DNA of 64,000 bases from Microbulbifer hainanensis. GTDB taxonomy: Bacteria; Pseudomonadota; Gammaproteobacteria; Pseudomonadales; Cellvibrionaceae. Where the stretch lies: assembly GCF_014904735.1 (NCBI RefSeq), contig NZ_JACZCR010000028.1, positions 101,535 to 165,534 on the forward strand, in the 5' to 3' direction. Made by a program: the position numbers and the translations under genes. Below the pieces are notes generated by a model. That model worked only from the letters and a program-made list of their open reading frames with translations. It was not told the origin of the DNA and ran no database searches. This document shows positions 48,848 to 58,235 of the stretch, piece after piece (position 1 is the stretch's first letter; every line of letters starts with the position of its first letter).

Positions 48848-49336
48848 TCAACCCGGCGGGGCAACCACTTCGTAAACCACCTGGGTGCCCGAATACGAAG
48901 GGCGATACCAGCTGCCATCACAGCGTTCGTAGGTAATGCCGCCGACAGCTATGGTGGTACAGGCTGGCGGTAGCGCATAAACGAAACTGCCGATGGCTGC
49001 ACCCGCGGCGACACCTGCCCCCACTCCGGCCCAGTAGCCACCCGGCCAATAATGGGGGCGATAGGGATAGCGATGATCGGGAACTATCCGGCGGTCCGGT
49101 TCAATGCGGCGCTCCGGCAGCGGACGCGGTCCCAGTGGGCGAAATGCCCCACCGCCAAACCCGCCGATTCGGCCCATACCACCGAAATGGCCACCGATAT
49201 TGAAGTGCGCACCGCCACCGATAAAGCCCGGACGCGCCTGCGCTTCAGTCGGCAACAGCAAGGCCGAAAGCAATAGTCCGGCACCTACAGTCGCGGCCAG
49301 CGCAAAACGGCCGTAAGAAAATTCAGGATCAATCAT
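48848..49336 (-). CDS. Exported glycine-rich hypothetical protein
   Basis: A 162-residue protein with a signal peptide (ALAATVGAGLLLSALLLPTEAQA), a Gly/Pro/Arg-rich centre (GGGAHFNIGGHFGG and onward), a short hydrophobic stretch (WAGVGAGVAAGAAIGSFVYAL) and a small C-terminal domain with two cysteines (PPACTTI, YERCDGSW). That last part resembles the small envelope protein type often found after DUF2092 genes. The ATG overlaps the DUF2092 stop by 4 bp (ATGA) and has GGGGGAG upstream. Confidence 0.8.
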   Translation of the reverse strand: MIDPEFSYGRFALAATVGAGLLLSALLLPTEAQARPGFIGGGAHFNIGGHFGGMGRIGGFGGGAFRPLGPRPLPERRIEPDRRIVPDHRYPYRPHYWPGGYWAGVGAGVAAGAAIGSFVYALPPACTTIAVGGITYERCDGSWYRPSYSGTQVVYEVVAPPG

Positions 49337-50124
49337 TGCTTTTTCTCCCCCTGTTTAACCTTGCGAAACGGGATACGCTTGGCATCTTTCGGTAGCTGGG
49401 GGCGGAACAGTTTGTCTGGTAGGGACTCCGCGACATGCCACTTCAGAGTGGCGGTAAAACGCGGGCTGCCCGGATCCGATACATTCACAATAGAGATTTG
49501 CGCGGGAAGCGCGGGACCTTTCTCGGGCAACCATATTTCCCAGTCGAGCTTGGCGCCGCGGAATGCCCAATGCTCAACCTTTTTGTCATTGATCTCTGCC
49601 GGGCCGACCAGAAAGGCCTCTTTGATGTCATGCTTCGGCGCGTCCGGCGTACCCCACTCCAACAGATCTGCCAGAGGCACTTCCAGACCATAGTCACTGG
49701 CGATTTTAATCAGGGCCGAGCGGCTGTCGGTGTTGAGGTCGAGCTCGCCAAAATATCCCTCCTCAGGCGCCACCATCACCAGCTTCTCGCCATTGTGAAA
49801 CAGCAGGCGGGTAAAGTTGTCGGTGCGCAATTCCGTGCGCAGGTGGTCAGGGCGGCGGAACCGCATCTTGTAGTCGCCGCCGATCAACAACTTCTGGCCG
49901 TTTTCCATCACCACTTCGGTGGCCAGGTCCGCATCAAAGCTCAGGGATTTTTTTTCGGCCAGCGCATCGCCCATACGCTTCAGCGCGTCGAGCGCCGCGG
50001 GTTCGGGCCCGCCGCTTTGGCTTTTACCTTGCTGCTGACCGGTGGCAGCGGGGGAAACCGACAATACCAGAGCTAAAAAAAGTGTTAGCAGTGGTGACAG
50101 CCGGTTGGTAAAGAAATTCACCAT
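49333..50124 (-). CDS. Periplasmic DUF2092 protein
   Basis: About 263 residues from ATG 50124, where the signal peptide begins (LLTLFLALVLSVSPAATG). The mature part has a Gln/Gly-rich linker, an amphipathic helix (ALDALKRMGDALAE) and a beta-rich body (YKMRFRRPDHLRTELRT, LLFHNGEKLVMVAPEEGYFG) like LolA-type lipid-binding folds, which is how DUF2092 is usually described. It ends overlapping the glycine-rich gene by 4 bp, so the two form a coupled pair. Confidence 0.83.
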   Translation of the reverse strand: MVNFFTNRLSPLLTLFLALVLSVSPAATGQQQGKSQSGGPEPAALDALKRMGDALAEKKSLSFDADLATEVVMENGQKLLIGGDYKMRFRRPDHLRTELRTDNFTRLLFHNGEKLVMVAPEEGYFGELDLNTDSRSALIKIASDYGLEVPLADLLEWGTPDAPKHDIKEAFLVGPAEINDKKVEHWAFRGAKLDWEIWLPEKGPALPAQISIVNVSDPGSPRFTATLKWHVAESLPDKLFRPQLPKDAKRIPFRKVKQGEKKQ

Positions 50125-50499
50125 AATGCACGGCTCCCTATCGGACCGAGGGAAAGATTGACAGAAAAGGACGACCACCGGCTATACAGCAGTCGCTACT
50201 TCAAGCCTAGTGGAGGTAGAAATAGACGCAATTACGCCGTTGAGAGCAATTCGCTATAAGGCTTCGAGTGTACATAGCCGACTGAAGACAGCGAGGAAAT
50301 ACACAGTACACGTGCAGGGTTGGAATGCCTGAGAAAGGCGAAAAACAAGGCGGCGACAAAATTTACGCGGAAAGCATTGCACAGGGAAAAGAATTGCTAC
50401 GTTAACTGCATACCGGTGCGGAGCCAGGCTACCCCTTTTAATTACCTCGACACGCCGCTTCGCCCGCGCTTTTATTTTACCCGCAGGAACACTCGTAAA
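50125..50499. other. Divergent region between DUF2092 and broken sulfatase genes
   Basis: About 375 bp. The open frame of the sulfatase extends back to 50320, but that part is basic, has no signal peptide and is probably untranslated. No operator or repeat is obvious. Confidence 0.45.
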
Positions 50500-51930
50500 A
50501 TGTCACTGCACATCAAAAGTTTCGTTGTCACAGCCATCGCGTTAATGAGCTTGGTCTCTCCCGCACCGGCCGAGGAAACCGCAAAGCCGGGGTCGCCCGC
50601 GGCCACTACCACCATCAGCGGCAAACAGCTACCCCCGCCCGATCCGAAATTCGGCGGCGTAATCAAGCGCAATGCACTGCAGTCAAAGGCCTGGTGGGCG
50701 CCGCGCGTGGTACCACCGAAGAAGGCACCGAATATCCTGCTGATCATGACCGATGACGCCGGCTTCGGCGTGCCCAGCACCTCCGGCGGGGTTATTCCCA
50801 CGCCGACGCTGGATCGCATCGCCAAGAACGGCCTCCTCTATAACAACATCCACTCCACCGCGCTCTGCTCACCGACGCGGGCGGCGCTGATTACCGGGCG
50901 CAATCATCACTCGGCTGGCTTCGGCGTAATCTCGGAACAGTCCACCGGTTTCCCCGGCTACAACAGCATCATCAGCAAGGACAAGAGCACCATCGGCAGG
51001 ATATTGCTCGACAACGGCTACGCCACCTCCTGGTTCGGCAAGGATCACAATACGCCGGCCTTCGCCGCCAGCCAGGTCGGCCCCTTCGACCAGTGGCCCA
51101 CCGGCATGGGTTTCGAGTATTTTTACGGCTTTGTCGGCGGCGATGCCAACCAGTGGCAGCCAAACCTGTTCCGCAATACCACACAGATCTATCCCTTCAA
51201 GGGTAAGCCCGGCTGGAACCTGGTCACCGGTATGGCCGACGACGCCATCGACTGGTTGAACCGGATCAACCAGACCGATCCCAGCAAGCCGTTCTTTTTG
51301 CATTACGTGCCCGGCGCGACCCACGCGCCGCACCATCCCACTCGGGAGTGGGTCGACAAAATCCACAACATGCACCTGTTTGACGACGGCTGGAACAAAC
51401 TGCGCGAGCGCATCTTCGAGAACCAGAAGCGCCTCGGCGTCATTCCCGCGGATACCCAGCTGGAGCCCTGGCCAAAAGAGTTGCTTAAGAACTGGGACGA
51501 TTTAACCGCTAAGGAGAAGAAACTCTTCATCCGACAGGTAGAGGTCTTCGCCGCCTACGCCGCCTATAACGACCACGAAATCGGTCGGGTCATCCAGGCC
51601 GTCGAGGATATGGGCAAGCTCGACGACACACTGATCATCTACATCAACGGCGACAATGGTACCAGCGCCGAAGGTGGTCCGCTCGGCACGCCCAACGAGG
51701 TCGCGTATTTCAATGGCGTTAACGAAATGCCGGTCGACGTGCAGATGAAGTGGTACGACGTCTGGGGCACCGAGCAGACCTACAACCATATGTCTGCCGG
51801 GTGGTCCTGGGCCTTCGATACGCCCTTCACCTGGTTCAAGCAGAATGCATCCAAGCTCGGCGGCATCCGCCAGTCCATGGCAATTTCCTGGCCGAATGGC
51901 ATTGAGGACAAGGGCTCGCTTCGCGAGTAA
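50500..51930 (+). CDS. Sulfatase, CSPTR type, truncated by in-frame TAA
   Basis: A 476-residue product from ATG 50500 (signal peptide SFVVTAIALMSLVSPAPAEE). It has PNILLIMTDDAGFGVPS, the formylglycine motif C123-S-P-T-R, FGKDHNTP and the metal site YINGDNGTS, and stays in register through WFKQNASKLGGIR and ISWPNGIEDKGSLRE. A TAA at 51928-51930 then interrupts it; the same frame continues at once with FIHVIDVVPTLLEVTGI, a normal sulfatase continuation. All catalytic motifs precede the stop, so the shortened protein might fold, but it loses about 370 residues. It belongs to the long (about 780-845 aa) arylsulfatase type. Confidence 0.85.
   Translation: MSLHIKSFVVTAIALMSLVSPAPAEETAKPGSPAATTTISGKQLPPPDPKFGGVIKRNALQSKAWWAPRVVPPKKAPNILLIMTDDAGFGVPSTSGGVIPTPTLDRIAKNGLLYNNIHSTALCSPTRAALITGRNHHSAGFGVISEQSTGFPGYNSIISKDKSTIGRILLDNGYATSWFGKDHNTPAFAASQVGPFDQWPTGMGFEYFYGFVGGDANQWQPNLFRNTTQIYPFKGKPGWNLVTGMADDAIDWLNRINQTDPSKPFFLHYVPGATHAPHHPTREWVDKIHNMHLFDDGWNKLRERIFENQKRLGVIPADTQLEPWPKELLKNWDDLTAKEKKLFIRQVEVFAAYAAYNDHEIGRVIQAVEDMGKLDDTLIIYINGDNGTSAEGGPLGTPNEVAYFNGVNEMPVDVQMKWYDVWGTEQTYNHMSAGWSWAFDTPFTWFKQNASKLGGIRQSMAISWPNGIEDKGSLRE
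51928..51930 (+). other. Premature in-frame TAA in the sulfatase gene
   Basis: Where relatives have Gln (LR-x-Q-F-H-H-VIDVVPT) this gene has LRE-TAA-FIHVIDVVPT. A single C-to-T change (CAA to TAA) explains it, with no frameshift on either side. A TAA rules out selenocysteine (TGA) and pyrrolysine (TAG). Confidence 0.85.
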
Positions 51931-51939
51931 TTTATTCAC

Positions 51940-53034
51940 GTGATCGATGTGGTACCAACGCTGCTGGAAGTCACCGGCATCAATGCGCCCGAAACCGTGG
52001 ACGGCATCAAGCAGGCGCCGATTGAGGGGACCAGTTTCGCCTATACCTTTGAAAAGAAGAATGCCAAGGCACCTTCGCGGCACAAGACCCAGTATTTCGA
52101 GATGATGGGCCAGTGGGCGCTCTATCACGACGGCTGGCTGCTCAGCACCAAGGTCAACCGCGCGCCCTGGGAAGCCTTCGGCCCTGCCAATCCGGATCCG
52201 CTCAACAACCAGGTGCTGGAGCTCTATAACCTGGACAAGGACTTCAGTCAGTCACAAAACCTTGCCGACAAATACCCGGACAAGGTGAAGGACATGAAGA
52301 AGCTGTTTATCGAACAGGCCGACAAGTATCAGGTCTTCCCACTGGATGCCTCGGTAGCCGCACGCATAGTCGCGCCGCGGCCGAATATCACCGCCGGCCG
52401 TACCGAGTTTGTCTATACCCATCCGATGGTCGGCCTGCCGCAGGGCGATTCGCCTTTTCTGCTCAACAGTTCCTACACGATTACCGCGGACATTACCGTC
52501 CCCAAAGGCGGTGCCGAGGGCATGATTTTGACCTCCGGTGGACGTTTTGCCGGCTACGGATTTTACTTGCTCAAGGGCAAGCCGGTATTCCTGTGGAATC
52601 TTATCGACCTCAAACGCGTGAAGTGGGCGGGGCCCGAGGCACTCAAGCCCGGGCGACACACGCTGGAATTCGATTTCAAGTATGACGGCCTTGGCGTGGG
52701 CACACTCGCGTTCAATAGCATGAGCGGTCTCGGCCGCTCCGGGACCGGCACCCTCAAGGTGGATGGCAAGGCAGTCCAGACCATCACCCTGAAGCACACG
52801 TTGCCCATGATCCTGCAATGGGACGAGAGCTTCGACATAGGATCCGACACCCTGACCGGCGTCAATGACGCCGACTACCGGCCACCCTTCCCGCTCACAG
52901 CAAAGCTCAACAAGCTGACGATCAAGGTGGAGCCCCCGCAGCTCACGAAGGACGACATCAAGAAGCTGGAGAATACGACGGCGACCGCAGTGGACGGAAA
53001 CCCGATTCACCATTTACAGGGCGGGCCGCACTGA
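51940..53034 (+). pseudogene. C-terminal part of the interrupted sulfatase
   Basis: It is in the same frame as the preceding sulfatase and separated from it only by the TAA and three codons. Residues 1-140 (VIDVVPTLLEVTGINAPETV to LYNLDKDFSQSQNLAD) complete the sulfatase fold. The last 220 residues are the beta-rich C-terminal domain of this sulfatase type (ITADITVPKGGAEGMILTSGG, LEFDFKYDG). A GTG at 51940 could start translation, but no ribosome-binding site precedes it, and without the catalytic half the fragment would have no active site. Confidence 0.82.
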
Positions 53035-53150
53035 TCCCTGTGCTGCGGCATTGGAAGCTACCAAAAGCCGGGGCGGTCTGGGACGCGCGTTACTTGCGTT
53101 TACGATTCGCACAAAATCTGGATAAACCCGTAATATCTCTGGTTTAAGCG

Positions 53151-53597
53151 CTAGGCTGACGACAGCCTCGAGCGCACCACGATTTCCGAGGTGAGGGTAT
53201 TGTGTACCGGGCAGCGATTTGCAATTTCCAGCAAGCGCTCCCGCTGCTCACCGGTCAGCTCCCCCTCCAGGGTTATCTCACGCACTATCTCGTCGATCTT
53301 GCCCTCTTTGGTTTCGCAGTCCGCACAGTCCTTCGCGTGCACCTTGCGGTGGGACAATATCGTGCGCACGCGTTCCAGAGGAATCTTCTTGTGATCGGCG
53401 TACATTCGAATGGTCATATTGGTACAGGCGCCGAGTCCCAGCAGCACATACTCATATGGGCCCGGGCCCTTGTTGTTGCCGCCGACATCCTCGGGCTCAT
53501 CGGCAATCAAGCGGTGCGGGCCGGAATGTAATGTCTGGGTAAACTTGCCCTCCCCCGCTTCTTCGACGGTGACTACCGTCGGTGTTGGTCCACTCAT
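53151..53597 (-). CDS. OsmC-family protein
   Basis: A 148-residue OsmC/Ohr-fold protein with the first conserved Cys in LLGLGACTNMTIRMYADHKKIP and the second in IANRCPVHNTLTS, the redox pair of thiol peroxidases of this family. An additional CADCETKEGK motif adds two cysteines near residue 90, typical of the YhfA-like branch. GGAAG precedes the ATG. It probably detoxifies organic hydroperoxides in the cytoplasm. It is not obviously in an operon. Confidence 0.9.
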   Translation of the reverse strand: MSGPTPTVVTVEEAGEGKFTQTLHSGPHRLIADEPEDVGGNNKGPGPYEYVLLGLGACTNMTIRMYADHKKIPLERVRTILSHRKVHAKDCADCETKEGKIDEIVREITLEGELTGEQRERLLEIANRCPVHNTLTSEIVVRSRLSSA

Positions 53598-53739
53598 CCG
53601 TACTTCCTTTTCTCTGTTTATTGGTCACTGGACTCAGGTCCGTGAAAAGCCATTATGACTACAATCCGGATTCAGCTAAACCGGGCCGCCTTGTCTGCAG
53701 TCGTCAACTCGATCGCACGGGGACGCTGAACGCCGGCTT

Positions 53740-55032
53740 TTACAGCTCGAACTGCACCGACGCCCCAAAGAAATTCAACGCGTAATTGTCGTAACTGCCC
53801 TGCAACCGAGGATTAAAGGGCGCCCCGCCGCTCTGGTCGATCTTGGTATCTCCCATCCACACCAGTGTATAGCCGACATCGAGCCGCAGCCCCGGGCACA
53901 GTTCTTTGCGCGCCCCCAGTCCCAGGCGCCAGGCATTGTCGACAACCAGATCCGCGGTGCGCGAACCCAGATCTTCAATACTGCTGTCGTAAGCGACACC
54001 TGTGGAAAGCGACCACCCCTGTAACCTGCCCGAAGTAAAGAGGTGCCGAACGCCGAGGGCACCGTGCCAGGAATCGTCATATTCCCGGTTGATCGTGGCG
54101 CTGGTCTGATTCGGGTTGTCAATTTCGAAGCCGATATAGCCAAACTGTGACCACTCCTGCCAGTTGAGATTGGAATACAGGGTGGTACGCGGCGTCAGGC
54201 GCTGTTGCAAGCTGAGCGTCAGCGTCTGCGGCACCGTCATATCGATCTTTGTGCGCGCGCCATTGAGCCGTGAGACCAGCTGCGAAAAAAGCGGCCCAAA
54301 GTTTCTGAGGCGCAAATCGTCCCGGAAATTCCAGTCGACCTCAGAGGTGTACACAAGTCCCAGCGTGGTGGCAGTGGTCGGTTTATAGGTCACACCCAGA
54401 TTGCCGCCATAGCCGATATCGATATCGTCGTATTTCAGTCTGGCATCGCCGCCGAGCAGTCCGGCGCGGGGGCGGGACTCGTATTTGTAGTAGCCACCCA
54501 TCACATTGAGCGCCAGGCCGAATGACAGGCAGTCACTCGCCTTCCAGCTCAGGGAAGGGAGCAGGCTCATACCGATGAGACTGGTCTCAGTAACAAAGCG
54601 GCGCCCCTTCCAGCCATTGTCGTAGTCCAGTACACCACCCATATTTCCCGCCATGGCGAAGCCCCAGCCCAGACTGTCGGTGAGGCGCCCCGCGGCAAAG
54701 AATCCCCCGCCCGGAAACCACTCGATCGCATTGCCGCCATCGCCGCCGGGGACGTTGCTCTCACCTCCGTCGCTGAAATCGAGGTTTCCGTAGAGTAACT
54801 GCCCGGCGGCCATTATCTCGGTATCGTCACGCCACACAGTCCCGGCCGGGTTGGTGTATGCGGTGGAGGCGTCTTCCGGCATCGCCGCCCAACCTGCGCC
54901 GGCAGTACCCAGCGTCGGCGTGCCGATTTCCCAAACCATCAGGCCGCCCGCGCTGGCCAGCGGTGATAGCAAAAGCGCACTGGTCGCCACGACAAGGGCT
55001 AATTTTTTATGGGAGAACTTGGACTGATCCAT
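53740..55032 (-). CDS. Outer-membrane long-chain fatty-acid transporter, FadL family
   Basis: About 430 residues from ATG 55032 (GGAG 8 nt upstream). A signal peptide (LALVVATSALLLSPLASAGG) is followed by the FadL-type hatch (GTPTLGTAGAGWAAMPEDASTAYTNPAG in short overlapping pieces), about 14 barrel strands and a terminal Phe-x-Leu (VQFEL). It should carry hydrophobic molecules across the outer membrane. It lies 35 bp downstream of a second outer-membrane barrel gene on the same strand and near an acyl-CoA dehydrogenase, which suggests fatty-acid-like substrates. Confidence 0.9.
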   Translation of the reverse strand: MDQSKFSHKKLALVVATSALLLSPLASAGGLMVWEIGTPTLGTAGAGWAAMPEDASTAYTNPAGTVWRDDTEIMAAGQLLYGNLDFSDGGESNVPGGDGGNAIEWFPGGGFFAAGRLTDSLGWGFAMAGNMGGVLDYDNGWKGRRFVTETSLIGMSLLPSLSWKASDCLSFGLALNVMGGYYKYESRPRAGLLGGDARLKYDDIDIGYGGNLGVTYKPTTATTLGLVYTSEVDWNFRDDLRLRNFGPLFSQLVSRLNGARTKIDMTVPQTLTLSLQQRLTPRTTLYSNLNWQEWSQFGYIGFEIDNPNQTSATINREYDDSWHGALGVRHLFTSGRLQGWSLSTGVAYDSSIEDLGSRTADLVVDNAWRLGLGARKELCPGLRLDVGYTLVWMGDTKIDQSGGAPFNPRLQGSYDNYALNFFGASVQFEL

Positions 55033-55067
55033 AACCAACTCCATCTGGCAGCGGCTGCCAATCCACG

Positions 55068-55856
55068 CTATTTCGGGAAAAGCAGGATGAAATTAAATCG
55101 AAAACCCATATTGTCTGCGCCACTATCCGGGCTCTCGGCGTAATAGCGCGGTCCCGCCTGTATCTGGTAGGTCTGCTTGCCCACTTTGAATACCTTGGCA
55201 ACCAGAAAGGCGACGGGGACATTCCACTGCTCCGTTTCCCAGTCATAGGTCGACTCAGTTTGCAGCGTATAAGTCCAGGCACTCGGTGTGGTGTAGGCAA
55301 AAAAGGGCTGTATGAAAGTGCTGTTGACGTCGGCGCGGTTGCGGTCGCCGCCATAAGACCAGATATGGTTGACCAGTGCGCCGATGGTCCAGCCACCAGT
55401 CTGCTTCAGCACAACGCCGGTCGGACCCGCCCCCCACTTGTCGGTGCCCAGTTCTTGTTCAGTAGCGGTAGGAAACAGAAAGACCGGCCCCACCCCCCAG
55501 GTGATGCCGTTCACCGGCTCTGCTGGAGAGAAAAACAGGCTCTGGGTGGTATCGCCGAGGCCGGTTCTTTCTGGTGACTGCGGGAACACATCTTCCTGGT
55601 TGATCACCGGAACGATGGTGCGGCTGATGAGATTCCATTTGTCATTCAGGGTAATCGGAATGACTGGCTGAATATTGAGTGTGTAGCGTCGCCCCTGGTT
55701 GAGAGGGCCGACGTCGCGATCAAAATTATTCTGGAAAGGCACGCTGATCAGGCTGGAAACCGGATTGGCCAGTTTTTTTGCCAGATCCGCCCCGCTTTGT
55801 GCGTTGGCCAGTAAACCATACGCCAACAGCAGAAAACCCAGCGCCAATTTCCACAT
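55068..55856 (-). CDS. Outer-membrane beta-barrel protein, paralogue of the 22.8 kb gene
   Basis: About 262 residues from ATG 55856 (GGAG 9 nt upstream; signal peptide LALGFLLLAYGLLANA). The mature part contains SLISVPFQNNFDRDVGP, the TGLGD motif, GVGPVFLFPTATEQELG and an end in GFRFNFILLFPK. These features are shared with the barrel at 22825 and place it in the transporter/phenol-pathway outer-membrane group. It starts the FadL-containing minus-strand pair. The longer frame to 55979 has no signal peptide and is rejected as a start. Confidence 0.85.
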   Translation of the reverse strand: MWKLALGFLLLAYGLLANAQSGADLAKKLANPVSSLISVPFQNNFDRDVGPLNQGRRYTLNIQPVIPITLNDKWNLISRTIVPVINQEDVFPQSPERTGLGDTTQSLFFSPAEPVNGITWGVGPVFLFPTATEQELGTDKWGAGPTGVVLKQTGGWTIGALVNHIWSYGGDRNRADVNSTFIQPFFAYTTPSAWTYTLQTESTYDWETEQWNVPVAFLVAKVFKVGKQTYQIQAGPRYYAESPDSGADNMGFRFNFILLFPK

Positions 55857-55976
55857 TCCAAAACTCCGAAGCCTGCATAGGGATCCTATTTCGCTTGGTA
55901 AAGTGTAGAAAGAAATTTGCTGCTGAATTTTCCCCCTGCGTTGGGCTGAGGGGAATTCGATAGATGAGCTGCCAGA

Positions 55977-56011
55977 CAAAAAAATGCCCGGCGACGTTTC
56001 CGTTGCCGGGC
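55977..56011 (-). terminator. Rho-independent terminator of the acyl-CoA dehydrogenase gene
   Basis: An 11-bp stem (55986-55996 with 56001-56011, one G-T wobble) and a 4-nt loop are followed, in the minus direction, by a run of seven T. It lies 32 bp beyond the stop of the acyl-CoA dehydrogenase. Confidence 0.9.
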
Positions 56012-56042
56012 TCTGTGATTCAGGTTATTGGCGCGAATACTG

Positions 56043-57200
56043 TCAGCGAACGCCGTCGAGCAGGTGACGTGCGATAATCAGGCGCTGAATCTCACTAGTG
56101 CCTTCATAGATGGTGGTGATGCGCACATCCCGCGTCATGCGCTCAAGCGGATACTCGCGGGTGTAACCCACGCCGCCGTGCATCTGCAGCGCCACGTAAC
56201 AGGCCTCGTTGGCCTTTTCGCTGGCAAACAGCTTGGCCATGGAGGCTGCGGGGCCGAACTGCTGGCCGGCGTCTTTTTGCCAGGCCGCCTGCATCAGCAG
56301 TAGCCGGGCGGCTTCCAGTTCAGTGTACTTGTCCGCCAGCTGCCACTGCAGGCCCTGAAAATGTGCCAGCGGTTTGCCAAACTGTTCGCGTTCCTGCAGA
56401 TAGGCGCGCGCGCAATCCAGCGCCTCCAGGCCAATGCCCAGGGCCAGGGAGCCGATACCGATGCGTCCACCGGCCAGCTCGCCGGCGGCGATGCGGAAAC
56501 CGCGGTTTTCTTCGCCGAGCAGATTGGCGGCGGGAACACGGCAGTTGTCGAACCCCACTTCGTTGGTTACCGAGGCCTTCTGCCCCATTTTCTCCTCGGC
56601 CTTGCCGATGATCAGGCCCGGCGTGCCCGCCTCGACCAGGAAACAGGAGATGCCCTTGCCTTTCGGCGCGTCGGTATCGGTTACCGCCCAGACGACAAAA
56701 ATACCGGCGAACTCAGCGCTGCTGATAAACAACTTGCTGCCGTTCAGTACGTATTCATCACCCTCTTTTACCGCGCGGGTGCGCATGGCGGCCGCATCGG
56801 AACCGGAACCCGGCTCCGTCAGGCAGAAGGAACCCGCGGCGTATTCGCCGCTGCAGATTTTCGGCAGGTAGCGGTTTTTCTGGTCGTCATTGCCCACCGC
56901 CTGGATTACCTCTGCAACCATATTGGTCACGGAAGTGGTGGTTGCAGTGGAGGCACAGCCGCGGGCGAGTTCGGTGATGGCGAGACTGAAAGCGATGGTA
57001 CCGGCGCCGGTGCCGCCAAAATCGGGGTCGATATTGATCCCCATAAAACCCAGCTCGGCCAGCTGCTTGAGCTTGTCGAGCAACAGTTCGCGATTGCCGG
57101 TTTTGTCCAGTTCCGCGGCAACGGGCTTGAGTTCGCTGTCGGCAAACTGGCGCGCTGCCTCCTGAATCATCTGCTGTTCTTCAGTCAGTGCGAAATCCAT
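56043..57200 (-). CDS. Acyl-CoA dehydrogenase
   Basis: A 385-residue flavoenzyme of beta-oxidation or branched-chain acyl-CoA oxidation. It has CLTEPGSGSDAAAMRT and the C-terminal QMHGGVGYTREYP, RDVRITTIYEGTSEIQ; the Glu of YEGTSE is the catalytic base in the short/medium-chain class. No signal peptide. It ends in a strong terminator and lies 47 bp downstream of the EamA permease. It uses electron-transfer flavoprotein, encoded elsewhere. Confidence 0.95.
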   Translation of the reverse strand: MDFALTEEQQMIQEAARQFADSELKPVAAELDKTGNRELLLDKLKQLAELGFMGINIDPDFGGTGAGTIAFSLAITELARGCASTATTTSVTNMVAEVIQAVGNDDQKNRYLPKICSGEYAAGSFCLTEPGSGSDAAAMRTRAVKEGDEYVLNGSKLFISSAEFAGIFVVWAVTDTDAPKGKGISCFLVEAGTPGLIIGKAEEKMGQKASVTNEVGFDNCRVPAANLLGEENRGFRIAAGELAGGRIGIGSLALGIGLEALDCARAYLQEREQFGKPLAHFQGLQWQLADKYTELEAARLLLMQAAWQKDAGQQFGPAASMAKLFASEKANEACYVALQMHGGVGYTREYPLERMTRDVRITTIYEGTSEIQRLIIARHLLDGVR

Positions 57201-57247
57201 AAAGTACCTGCTTTTTATTTATCAGCGCTCTTCAATGGAGCATCTCA

Positions 57248-58159
57248 TCATCGTTTGTAGATCAATCGGCGCAGTAATCCCTGCTGGATTGCTACACCGA
57301 GCATAATCAAAACCAGACCAACAATGGTTGCCATATGAATCTTTTCACCCACCAATATTGCAATCAATAGCAACGAAAGCGGCGGCGATAGGTAAATCAG
57401 GTTACTGATGCGTGCTGTGTTGTCGCAGGACAGTAGCGCCCCCTGCCACAGCAGGAAGGCGATGCCCATTTCAAACAGCCCCACATAGACCGGCCCCAGC
57501 CAGCCGGTCAGTGGCGGCCACTGCCAGCCGCCCTGCACCACCAGTGCGGCGGCGAGCCATGGAAGGCCACAAAGGAAGCTCAGCAGGAGATTGACCGGCG
57601 CACTGCCGCCAATCCGCGTATTCAACAGCCAGTAGCCGCACCAGATCAGCGTGCTGAACAGCGCCAGGCCAACCCCCACAGGGTTGGCAAATTCCAGTGA
57701 CAGTGGATTACCGCTGGTGGCGATCACCAAAACACCGCTGTAGCAGACCAGCGCCGCAAACAGGTCCTGGGGCCGCAACTGCTGCTTCAGTATCGGCACC
57801 GACAGCAGCGCAAGCAGTACTCCCCAAGTGTAATTGAGGGGCAGGACCTGCTGCGCCGGCAGCATGTCGTAAGCGTGAAACAGTACCAGGTAATAAAGGA
57901 AGGGATTGCAGAAGCCCAGCGCCAGATACCAGCGCCAGTTTTGCCGCCAGGCGGCGCGAAGTTCGGTCCAGAGCCCCATTTTCGTGACTACCGCGCCCAT
58001 AAACAGCGTCGAAACAACGGCAGCTACACTCACCAGCTGCAGGGGAGTTACAAACTGGAGGGACAGCTTGAAGGCACTGGCCACAGTCGACCAGCAGGCC
58101 ACTGCAGCCAGCGCAAAGAGATAGGCGCGGCGATTGTCGACGGACCGGGATTTATCCAT
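57248..58159 (-). CDS. EamA/DMT-family transporter
   Basis: A 303-residue inner-membrane protein with ten hydrophobic helices in two EamA repeats (the first around ACWSTVASAFKLSLQF, the second around ALFSTLIWCGYWLLN). Members export or import small metabolites; the substrate is not predictable. It is transcribed in the same direction as the acyl-CoA dehydrogenase 47 bp downstream and as the Lrp gene upstream. Confidence 0.9.
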   Translation of the reverse strand: MDKSRSVDNRRAYLFALAAVACWSTVASAFKLSLQFVTPLQLVSVAAVVSTLFMGAVVTKMGLWTELRAAWRQNWRWYLALGFCNPFLYYLVLFHAYDMLPAQQVLPLNYTWGVLLALLSVPILKQQLRPQDLFAALVCYSGVLVIATSGNPLSLEFANPVGVGLALFSTLIWCGYWLLNTRIGGSAPVNLLLSFLCGLPWLAAALVVQGGWQWPPLTGWLGPVYVGLFEMGIAFLLWQGALLSCDNTARISNLIYLSPPLSLLLIAILVGEKIHMATIVGLVLIMLGVAIQQGLLRRLIYKR

Positions 58160-58235
58160 TGGGGACTACTCAGAAAGCCTGCTATCGGCGGCCCGGGTGG
58201 GCAGCCGTAGCGCTCCCGACCCGCCTGAATCGATA

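Noticed and set aside
51928..51930. Stop codon recoding (selenocysteine or pyrrolysine)
   Set aside because: The codon is TAA, which neither system uses, and no recoding structure or readthrough context is obvious.
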